This document shows, piece by piece, positions 6,970 to 12,328 of a stretch of 14,129 nt of DNA; the first letter of the stretch is position 1, and each line of letters begins with the position of its first letter. The notes beneath the pieces were generated by a model. It had not been told where the DNA came from. It made no database searches and was given only the letters and a program-made list of their open reading frames with translations. The stretch lies in the NCBI GenBank assembly GCA_963582805.1, contig CAUZTZ010000074.1:1-14129 (forward strand), written 5' to 3'. The translations under genes were made by a program, and so were the position numbers. This DNA comes from GCA-2687515 sp963582805 (lineage in GTDB: Bacteria; Pseudomonadota; Alphaproteobacteria; Rhodospirillales; UBA2165).

Positions 6970-7710
6970 TTACAAATTCAGACGCGCCTTGGGCAGCGTG
7001 AGTTCGGCTTTTGTGCCCTGGCCCGGTGTGCAGGTGATCGACAACGCCCCCTGATGCAACGCCATGATGCCCGCCGCGAGATTGATTCCGAGCCCGGCCC
7101 CCAGCCGGCTATGGGCCGGAGATTCGGGGATGCGGCCGAAGGGGGCAAGCGCAACATCCAGGTCCGCTTCGGTCATGCCGGGACCGGTATCTTCGACCGC
7201 AAATACCAGTCCGCCGCCGGCATTTTCAACCCCAGAAACCGTCACCCGCCCGCCGGCAACCGTGTAGTTCAACGCATTTTCCAAGATACAATCCAGCGCC
7301 TGCGCCAAGCGGCGCCTGTCGGCGGTCAAGACCGGCAGATCCGCGTCCGGTTTAAAGCGCAATGCCACGCCCCAGTCCGATGCCCGGTCGGACCAATTTT
7401 GTTCCAGTTCCTGCAATATCTGTTCGGCCGGTAGCGCATCATCGCTAAGGGTTATGGCGTCGGCATCGAGCGAAAGGATCGCCATTATGGCGGTGAGGAT
7501 ATGTTCCAGACCCTGGCCGGACTGGTGAATGGCGGCCACATATTCGGCATATTTTTCGTGGCCCAAAGGCCCGAAAATGGCTTCGTCCATGGATTCCGCA
7601 AAGCCGAGAATCGCGGTCAATGGGGAGCGCACGTCATGCCGCGCATGGGCGTAGAAATCACCGTCAATTAGCGGCGGGGCAACCTCGCGGACAAGCTTTT
7701 TACCGGCCAT
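6970..7710 (-). CDS. Small soluble sensor-less histidine kinase
   Basis: This is a histidine kinase reduced to its transmitter. From the ATG at 7710 it has 246 residues. The H-box is around HARHDVRSPLTAILGF with the likely phospho-acceptor H25 (HDVRSPL instead of the common HELRTPL). The ATPase domain has the N-box ILENALNYT (N145), G1 motif EDTGPGM (173-179) and G2 motif GAGLGI (204-209). No transmembrane helix, PAS, GAF or HAMP domain is seen; only about 20 residues precede the H-box. It therefore probably senses a cytoplasmic signal through a partner, or acts in a phosphorelay. No response regulator is in the window. A TTG at 7761 would add 17 residues but is a weak choice. It is divergent from the lyase gene, sharing a 186-base intergenic region. 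Confidence 0.85.
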   Translation of the reverse strand: MAGKKLVREVAPPLIDGDFYAHARHDVRSPLTAILGFAESMDEAIFGPLGHEKYAEYVAAIHQSGQGLEHILTAIMAILSLDADAITLSDDALPAEQILQELEQNWSDRASDWGVALRFKPDADLPVLTADRRRLAQALDCILENALNYTVAGGRVTVSGVENAGGGLVFAVEDTGPGMTEADLDVALAPFGRIPESPAHSRLGAGLGINLAAGIMALHQGALSITCTPGQGTKAELTLPKARLNL

Positions 7711-7751
7711 CGGCGCCAATCCAATGCAACATGATCGCGACCCCTTATTAT

Positions 7752-7775
7752 GGCGCGCCAAAATCCCGGCGCGCC
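7752..7775. repeat. Paired 8-base palindromes GGCGCGCC
   Basis: GGCGCGCC occurs at 7752-7759 and again at 7768-7775 with the 8-base spacer AAAATCCC. Each copy is its own reverse complement, so the pair forms both a direct and an inverted repeat, with centres 16 bases apart. As RNA it could fold into an 8-bp all-GC stem with an 8-base loop on either strand. It lies in the divergent intergenic region between the histidine kinase and the lyase gene, where an operator or a leader hairpin would be plausible. No T tract follows directly, so it is not a classical terminator. Confidence 0.75.
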
Positions 7776-7791
7776 TACAAACCTAGTTTTA

Positions 7792-7820
7792 TTGCCATTT
7801 GAGCGGTCATGCCATAGACA
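7792..7820 (+). promoter_or_regulatory. Possible promoter of the lyase gene
   Basis: TTGCCA (7792-7797) and TAGACA (7815-7820) are separated by 17 bases, 77 bases before the lyase ATG. The -35 match is good and the -10 match is poor (three of six), so this is only a candidate. Confidence 0.25.
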
Positions 7821-7896
7821 ATATTCCGCCGACCCCGTAAGCAATGATCCCGGCCGGGCAAATGACCTTTGTGCCCAGCAACCAGGAGGTTCCCCG

Positions 7897-8841
7897 ATGA
7901 GCGCACCCGATAGAATTTCCGGCGTCCTGACACCGGTTATCACACCGTTCGGCGATGACCTGATGCCCGATGCGAACAGCCTGATCGCCCAGTGCCGCTG
8001 GCTGTTGGGCCAAGATGTGGGATTGGCGGTGTTCGGCACCAACAGCGAGGCCAATTCCCTGTCCACGGACGAAAAACTGGATTTGATCGACAAATTGGTA
8101 GAGGCCGGCATTGATGCAAATCGCATGATGCCGGGAACCGGTACTTGCGCCATTACCGATACCGTGCGCTTGACCGACCATGCGGTGAAGGCCGGCTGCG
8201 GCGGCGTGTTGATGCTGCCGCCATTCTTTTACAAGGGCGTCAGCGACGACGGCTTGTTTGCCGCCTTCGCGGAAGTGATCGAACGCATTGGCGACGAGAA
8301 TTTGCGGATTTATCTTTATCACATACCGCCGATGTCGCAGGTGCCGTTGTCGGTCGGGCTTATCGAGCGGCTGATAAAGGCCTATCCGGAAACCGTGGTC
8401 GGCGTTAAAGACAGCGGCGGCGATTGGTCCAATACCAAATCCATGCTCGATCAGGGCTGGGATGATTTCCGGGTTTTCGTCGGCGCCGAATCGTTCCTGC
8501 TGGCGAATATGCAAAATGGCGGCGCCGGCTGCATTTCGGCGACCGCCAACGTCAATCCGGCGGCGATCCGGGACCTGTTCGAAAATTGGCAGAGCCCGGA
8601 CGCGGCCGCCAAGCAAGCCGCCTTGGACGATGTCCGCGAACGCTTCATGAAGGTGCCGATGATACCGGCGCTCAAGTCGGCGGTTGCGCATTTCTCGGGC
8701 GATCCGGCCTGGTCGGTGGTGCGCCCGCCGCTGGTAGCCCTCGATGACGCCCAAAACGCGACGCTATTCGGCGCCTTGGCGGAGATCGATTTCATCATGG
8801 AGGGGCTCGGCCAAAGCGATAAACAGGCGGCCCACGCCTAA
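7897..8841 (+). CDS. DapA-superfamily aldolase/lyase, substrate unknown
   Basis: The 314-residue product is a class I (Schiff-base) member of the dihydrodipicolinate synthase / N-acetylneuraminate lyase superfamily, a TIM barrel usually acting on pyruvate. The Schiff-base lysine is K171 in VVGVKDSGGD, and the conserved tyrosine is Y141 in YLYHIPPM. The barrel begins ISGVLTPVITPFGDD. Compared with true DapA it differs at key places: GTTGE is GTNSE (47-51), the PYYNK loop is PFFYK (109-113), and the arginine of YNVPxRT is absent (YHIPPMS). Lysine biosynthesis is therefore unlikely; a catabolic aldolase or dehydratase is more plausible. The ATG is fixed by AGGAGG (7884-7889), 7 bases upstream; the frame stays open further left but without a ribosome site. 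It is divergent from the histidine kinase and converges on a small membrane protein. Confidence 0.88.
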   Translation: MSAPDRISGVLTPVITPFGDDLMPDANSLIAQCRWLLGQDVGLAVFGTNSEANSLSTDEKLDLIDKLVEAGIDANRMMPGTGTCAITDTVRLTDHAVKAGCGGVLMLPPFFYKGVSDDGLFAAFAEVIERIGDENLRIYLYHIPPMSQVPLSVGLIERLIKAYPETVVGVKDSGGDWSNTKSMLDQGWDDFRVFVGAESFLLANMQNGGAGCISATANVNPAAIRDLFENWQSPDAAAKQAALDDVRERFMKVPMIPALKSAVAHFSGDPAWSVVRPPLVALDDAQNATLFGALAEIDFIMEGLGQSDKQAAHA

Positions 8842-8859
8842 ATTAATCCGTGCCCTGAT

Positions 8860-9162
8860 TTATTCCGGGTAGTGCCAGCCGCGCCAGGTATTTTTAAGGC
8901 GCGGATTAAGACGCTTGGCATAAACGTCCAAGATTCGTCCCGCCACCAGGCAAATGATCGCCGTTGCAACAACTTCGCGCACGCCGCCAAACGAGAACCA
9001 ATAATCGTTGATGAAGGCGAGCAGCTCTATCCCTTTCCAGACCTCAAGAAAAATCATGATCAGGAAGCCGACGAAGAATATGTACAGCCACGTGGACAGC
9101 ATATAGAGGACGATGGCCGTCTTGGGTCTTCGCTTCGGTAGTTCCGGTTCAATTTCGCCCAT
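8860..9162 (-). CDS. Hypothetical two-helix membrane protein
   Basis: I do not recognise this gene. From the ATG at 9162 it encodes 100 residues: a charged N-terminus MGEIEPELPKRRPK, a long hydrophobic helix (about residues 16-42), a loop with INDYWFSFGG, a second helix (about 61-80), and a basic tail with KRLNPRLKNTWRGWHYPE. With K/R-rich flanks on both ends, both termini may face the cytoplasm. The frame is open up to 9300, but the added residues look non-coding in character and contain no membrane or domain signal. The 9162 start has only a weak purine stretch upstream. It converges on the lyase gene with an 18-base gap. Function cannot be inferred; a real gene is likely from the membrane pattern. 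Confidence 0.55.
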   Translation of the reverse strand: MGEIEPELPKRRPKTAIVLYMLSTWLYIFFVGFLIMIFLEVWKGIELLAFINDYWFSFGGVREVVATAIICLVAGRILDVYAKRLNPRLKNTWRGWHYPE

Positions 9163-9286
9163 GAGGTCTCGCCATTGGCGGTCAACGCACTGCCCGCTCA
9201 GTATACCCCTTTGCCGGATCGGATTAAAGCCGCCGGGGATCAGGTTGATCATCGGCGTGGAACGGAGACCCATGTGCCGAAATTGC

Positions 9287-9315
9287 TTGCATTTGTTCAA
9301 TTTTTGTTCTATACT
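9287..9315 (+). promoter_or_regulatory. Sigma70-like promoter upstream of the sulfotransferase operon
   Basis: TTGCAT (9287-9292) and TATACT (9310-9315) stand 17 bases apart in a short AT-rich patch, a good match in both boxes and spacing. It points right. The next rightward gene begins at 9689, so the transcript would have a leader of about 370 bases that includes both repeat families at 9389-9434 and 9454-9536. An inverted repeat TTCAT-TACC-ATGAA follows just downstream (about 9326-9339). No convincing coding sequence fills 9163-9688. Confidence 0.45.
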
Positions 9316-9388
9316 ATGTTTTCTTCATTACCATGAAAATAGTGCGGTTGCGACGGGGCCTCCTTGTGCGCGTGCCTGACACATGAGG

Positions 9389-9434
9389 CCGGTACAAACC
9401 GGTATGAAACGCTAGAATTGATGGTGATCCGGTA
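9389..9434. repeat. CCGGTA direct repeats at helical spacing
   Basis: CCGGTA begins at 9389, 9399 and 9429 (spacings 10 and 30), the last two followed by TATG-like context (CCGGTATG). An inverted copy, ATACCGG, lies at 9637-9643, close to the sulfotransferase start. Spacings of whole helical turns put all three direct copies on the same DNA face, as expected of binding sites for a multimeric regulator. No known regulator is assigned. Confidence 0.6.
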
Positions 9435-9453
9435 TGGTGAAAACCCCCGGAAA

Positions 9454-9536
9454 ATGTCCCTGGATGTCCATAAATGTCCATAAATGACAAGGATGTCCAT
9501 GTGATTTCGGCGTGTTGCATGTCGCACAAAATGTCC
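9454..9536. repeat. Iteron-like ATGTCC(A) direct repeats
   Basis: ATGTCC begins at 9454, 9464, 9474, 9493 and 9531; degenerate copies ATGACA (9484) and ATGTCG (9519) fill the gaps. The first five positions run in steps of 10, 10, 10 and 9 bases. Two copies have the longer shared context ATGTCCATAAATG, and TGGATGTCCA (9461-9470) is itself a partial dyad (TGGA/TCCA). The array lies within the non-coding stretch before the sulfotransferase/oxygenase operon. It looks like a cluster of protein-binding sites; there is no sign of a plasmid or phage origin next to it. Confidence 0.7.
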
Positions 9537-9688
9537 AGCCCGGCTGGGCATGGAGCGCTCGGCCAGCCGGAGGTCGTACTTGGCGGATGCAAGGCGGCCT
9601 GCCAGCGGTGCCTTGTTTCGGCGCGCCCGGCTTCGTATACCGGGATCGAATGCACAATTAATATCTTAGACGTTGTTTAGGAGTCCCC

Positions 9689-10759
9689 ATGCCTCATGTC
9701 CCCCAACCGGGTGTTTCCATCCACAAAAAATCAAAAACCTTCAAAGGTTTCACGGTTTTCGCGCCGACCCGCTCCAAATTCGCCTTTTTGATCAACATGG
9801 CCGGCGACACGGTGCACCGCTGGGAAATAAACGAAGGCGCCATCAATCACGCCCTGCTGCTGGAAAACGGCAATTTGTTCATCGGCGAGCGGGGGCCCGA
9901 AGACTCCCCGATCGCCATGGCGCGCGGCGGACGGATCCGGGAATATGATTGGGACAGCAATGTGGTATGGGATCATGTGGACAATACGCACCACCACGAT
10001 GCCCGCCGCCTGGCCAATGGCAACACCGCTTATATCGCATGGGCCGCGATACCGAAAAAAATTCAAAAGCGGGTCAAGGGCGGACTTCCAGGCACGGCCG
10101 CTCCGGACGGGCGCATCTACGGCGACGTGATCCGCGAAGTGAACCAAGGCGGCGAAGTCGTTTGGGAATGGCGCTGCTGGGAACATATGGCGGTGGAGAA
10201 ATATCCAATCACGCCGCAATATCCGCGCAATGAATTTGGCCACGCCAACACCCTGGTGCCGCTCGCCAATGGCGACTATTTGATCGGATTTCGGGTCATC
10301 AACACGGTCGCCATCGTCGACCGGAAGACGAAAAAGGTGAAATGGGAAATGCGCGACGATAGCTGGGGCGGCCAGCACGATCCGCACATTCTTCCCAATA
10401 AGAATCTGATGCTGTTTGCCAACGGCCAATTGACGTCGATGGATCATCCGTTTTCCCGGGTCCTCGAAATCAACACCCGCACCCGCAAGACCGTGTGGGA
10501 ATATCGCGATCCTCAGGTTATGAATTTTTGGAGCGGCTTTATCAGCGGCGCCGAGCGGCTTCCCAACGGCAACACATTTATCTGCGAGGGCGCCTACGGA
10601 CGTTTATTCGAAGTCACGCCCGCAGGCGAAACCGTGTGGGAATACAACAATCCCTACGTGGGTCCGAGCCCGCTTTACGGCCATGAGCAAAATTGGGTTT
10701 TCCGGGCGCATCGGTATGCGGCCAACTCGCCGCAAATAAAACGGCGGGTCAAACAGTAA
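9689..10759 (+). CDS. Arylsulfotransferase-like beta-propeller protein
   Basis: The 356-residue product resembles the ASST (aryl-sulfate sulfotransferase) beta-propeller group. It shows repeated blade signatures: an element ending in V-W or W-E (W94, W159, W219, W270, W317, as in GEVVWEW and GETVWEY) alternates with L-x-N-G-N/D strands (ENGNLFI, LANGNTAYI, LANGDYLI, LPNGNTFI). Conserved-looking histidines occur at H101-H103 (NTHHHDARRL), H185 (FGHANTL) and H230/H233 (GGQHDPHIL). ASST enzymes move a sulfate group between phenolic compounds through a sulfo-histidine. Which histidine would serve here cannot be told. Unlike periplasmic AssT there is no signal peptide, so the protein should be cytoplasmic. 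The ATG has AGGAG upstream. It is followed after 27 bases by the Rieske oxygenase, implying one operon. A non-enzymatic propeller is a possible alternative. Confidence 0.8.
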   Translation: MPHVPQPGVSIHKKSKTFKGFTVFAPTRSKFAFLINMAGDTVHRWEINEGAINHALLLENGNLFIGERGPEDSPIAMARGGRIREYDWDSNVVWDHVDNTHHHDARRLANGNTAYIAWAAIPKKIQKRVKGGLPGTAAPDGRIYGDVIREVNQGGEVVWEWRCWEHMAVEKYPITPQYPRNEFGHANTLVPLANGDYLIGFRVINTVAIVDRKTKKVKWEMRDDSWGGQHDPHILPNKNLMLFANGQLTSMDHPFSRVLEINTRTRKTVWEYRDPQVMNFWSGFISGAERLPNGNTFICEGAYGRLFEVTPAGETVWEYNNPYVGPSPLYGHEQNWVFRAHRYAANSPQIKRRVKQ

Positions 10760-10786
10760 GCCATTCCCGAACTGAGCGGAGGTAGC

Positions 10787-12103
10787 ATGACCACCCAGGC
10801 AGAATCCCAAATCCTGACACGGACCGGACCGGGCACGGCAATGGGCGATCTGATGCGCCAATATTGGATACCGGCAGCCGCGTCATCGGAAATCATTGCC
10901 GATGGCGATCCGGTGCGGATCAAGCTGCTGGGCGAGCAATTGATTGCCTTTCGCGATTCGTCGGGCCGCGTCGGCATCATGGATCATCGCTGCCCGCACC
11001 GCTGCGCGTCGTTATTTTTCGGGCGCAACGAAGAAAACGGCATCCGCTGCGTCTATCACGGCTGGAAGTTCGACGTGGACGGCAATTGTCTGGACCAGGC
11101 CAACGTGCCCCCGCATCAAGACTTCAAGAAAAAAATCAAAGCCAAGGCCTACAAGACGACCGAGCGAAACGGGCTGGTCTGGGTGTTCATGGGCGACCAA
11201 GACAACGTCCCGGCTTTGCCCGATATCGAGCCGAACCTATTGGCGGAAACAGACGTGCGCATCATGTTCGTGCAGCGCGAATGCAACTATCTGCAAGCGC
11301 TGGAAGGCGATATCGACACCTCCCATTTCAGTTTTCTGCATGCCGGCGGCGTCAATCTTGAAGACATTTCCCGGGACGAGATCGCCCATTACAACATTGC
11401 CCACCGCCAGCCCGAATTTCACGTCGCCGATACCGACTGGGGGACCATGTATGGCGCGCACCGCCCGGCGGGGCCCGATCAGACCTATTGGCGCTTTGCC
11501 CAGTTTTTCTTCCCGTTCTGGACCATGCCGCCGGACGGCGACTTTGCCGATCACATCATCGCCCGCGCCTGGGTGCCGATGGATGACACCCACACCATAT
11601 TTGTCCATATATCGTGGATGAACAACAAGCCGGGCCTGCGCACCGACAAGGCCGGCGTTCCCCTGCCGGGTATGAGCATCGGCATGGATAAGCTGCCCAA
11701 CACAACCGATTGGCTGGGACGGTTCCGCACCAAGGCCAACGCCGGCAACGACTATCAATTGGACCGCGCCCAGCAGCAAAGCGGAAGCTATACGGGCATC
11801 ACCGGTATCCATCTGCAGGATCAGGCGATCACCGAAAGCATGGGCGCGATTACCGATCACGGCCACGAGCATCTTTCCCCCAGCGATGAGATGATCACCC
11901 AGACCCGCCGCCGCCTGGTGGTTGCGGCCCGCGATTTCGCCAAGACCGGCGCGCCGCCGCCGGGTGCCGCGAACCCCGATGTCTTTTTGGGGGCCCGGGG
12001 CGGTGATTTCGTCGCCCCCAAGGCGGCCAAGTGGCGCGATGTCTATGACCAGCAAATGCAAGGCTCCAAGGATCCGACCGGCCGGCTTAAGGCCGCCGAA
12101 TAG
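10787..12103 (+). CDS. Rieske ring-hydroxylating oxygenase, alpha subunit
   Basis: This 438-residue protein is a Rieske non-heme iron oxygenase large subunit, closest in pattern to the phthalate 4,5-dioxygenase type, which works without a beta subunit. The N-terminal Rieske domain binds [2Fe-2S] through C69-P-H71 and C88-V-Y-H91. The catalytic domain has EGDIDTSHFSFLH, with D177 as likely bridging residue in electron transfer and H180 and H185 as iron ligands. The third ligand is likely D345 in IHLQDQAITESMG. The start motif TGPGTAMGDLMRQYWIPA is typical of the group. ATG 10787 has GGAGG five bases upstream. Such enzymes need a ferredoxin-reductase partner, not seen in the window. The substrate is probably an aromatic compound but could be another hydrophobic molecule (demethylation or hydroxylation). 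It is co-directional with the sulfotransferase-like gene, 27 bases apart. Confidence 0.9.
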   Translation: MTTQAESQILTRTGPGTAMGDLMRQYWIPAAASSEIIADGDPVRIKLLGEQLIAFRDSSGRVGIMDHRCPHRCASLFFGRNEENGIRCVYHGWKFDVDGNCLDQANVPPHQDFKKKIKAKAYKTTERNGLVWVFMGDQDNVPALPDIEPNLLAETDVRIMFVQRECNYLQALEGDIDTSHFSFLHAGGVNLEDISRDEIAHYNIAHRQPEFHVADTDWGTMYGAHRPAGPDQTYWRFAQFFFPFWTMPPDGDFADHIIARAWVPMDDTHTIFVHISWMNNKPGLRTDKAGVPLPGMSIGMDKLPNTTDWLGRFRTKANAGNDYQLDRAQQQSGSYTGITGIHLQDQAITESMGAITDHGHEHLSPSDEMITQTRRRLVVAARDFAKTGAPPPGAANPDVFLGARGGDFVAPKAAKWRDVYDQQMQGSKDPTGRLKAAE

Positions 12104-12122
12104 AAATTTATTGGGCTAAACG

Positions 12123-12142
12123 GCGGCGCCGGGCAACGCCGC
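12123..12142 (+). terminator. GC stem-loop after the Rieske gene
   Basis: GCGGCG (12123-12128) and CGCCGC (12137-12142) form a 6-bp GC stem with an 8-base loop, 20 bases after the oxygenase stop. No T tract follows, so it is a weak terminator candidate at best and could be chance in GC-rich DNA. Confidence 0.25.
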
Positions 12143-12195
12143 ATGTGCCATGGGACAAAGCGCGGTGGGACCGGATACCCGATCCCGCTTGACCC

Positions 12196-12239
12196 CAAAT
12201 TCCAAATGGTAATTTGTAATTTATTGGGATTTATCCCAA
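12196..12239. promoter_or_regulatory. Two dyads in the fhs upstream region
   Basis: CAAATT (12196-12201) and AATTTG (12211-12216) form an inverted repeat with a 9-base spacer. Fifteen bases further, TTGGGATTTATCCCAA (12224-12239) is a perfect 7-bp-arm dyad with a 2-base centre. Both lie in an AT-rich patch unlike the surrounding GC-rich DNA, about 90-130 bases before the fhs start. This is where a repressor or activator site would be expected. The second dyad resembles an operator more than a terminator, since no T run follows. Confidence 0.55.
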
Positions 12240-12246
12240 CTAAATT

Positions 12247-12275
12247 TTGTTCAAATAAATGGGAAAATGTATTGC
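12247..12275 (+). promoter_or_regulatory. Weak fhs promoter candidate
   Basis: TTGTTC (12247-12252) and TATTGC (12270-12275) are 17 bases apart, just downstream of the perfect dyad, leaving a 5' leader of roughly 45 bases before the fhs ATG. The -10 box is poor, so confidence is low. Confidence 0.25.
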
Positions 12276-12328
12276 ACGTGCCCCCGCCCATGGCGTAAAT
12301 GGCCGCCGAATAAGGAGTTACAAAAAAT

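Noticed and set aside
7807..8754. 315-codon minus-strand frame inside the lyase gene
   Set aside because: It is the shadow of the lyase gene, whose conserved motifs and ribosome site fix the real strand.
9454..9536. CRISPR array or plasmid iteron origin
   Set aside because: The repeats are only 6-10 bases with 10-base periodicity and no unique spacers; no replication protein gene is nearby.
9309..9657. Overlapping minus-strand frames of 80-113 codons
   Set aside because: They run through both repeat families, overlap each other in different frames and lack ribosome sites.
9474..9680. 68-codon frame between the repeats and the sulfotransferase gene
   Set aside because: It starts inside the ATGTCC repeat array, has no ribosome site and its product has no pattern of a real protein.
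11237..12061. 274-codon minus-strand frame inside the Rieske oxygenase
   Set aside because: The plus-strand protein has all Rieske and iron-site residues; the antisense product is unrecognisable.
12231..12239. DnaA box in the fhs upstream dyad
   Set aside because: TTATCCCAA matches only seven of nine positions of TTATCCACA and is better explained as half of a perfect dyad.
12104..12328. ZTP or THF riboswitch upstream of fhs
   Set aside because: The gene context is suitable, but I cannot find the conserved cores of these riboswitches; only simple dyads are visible.
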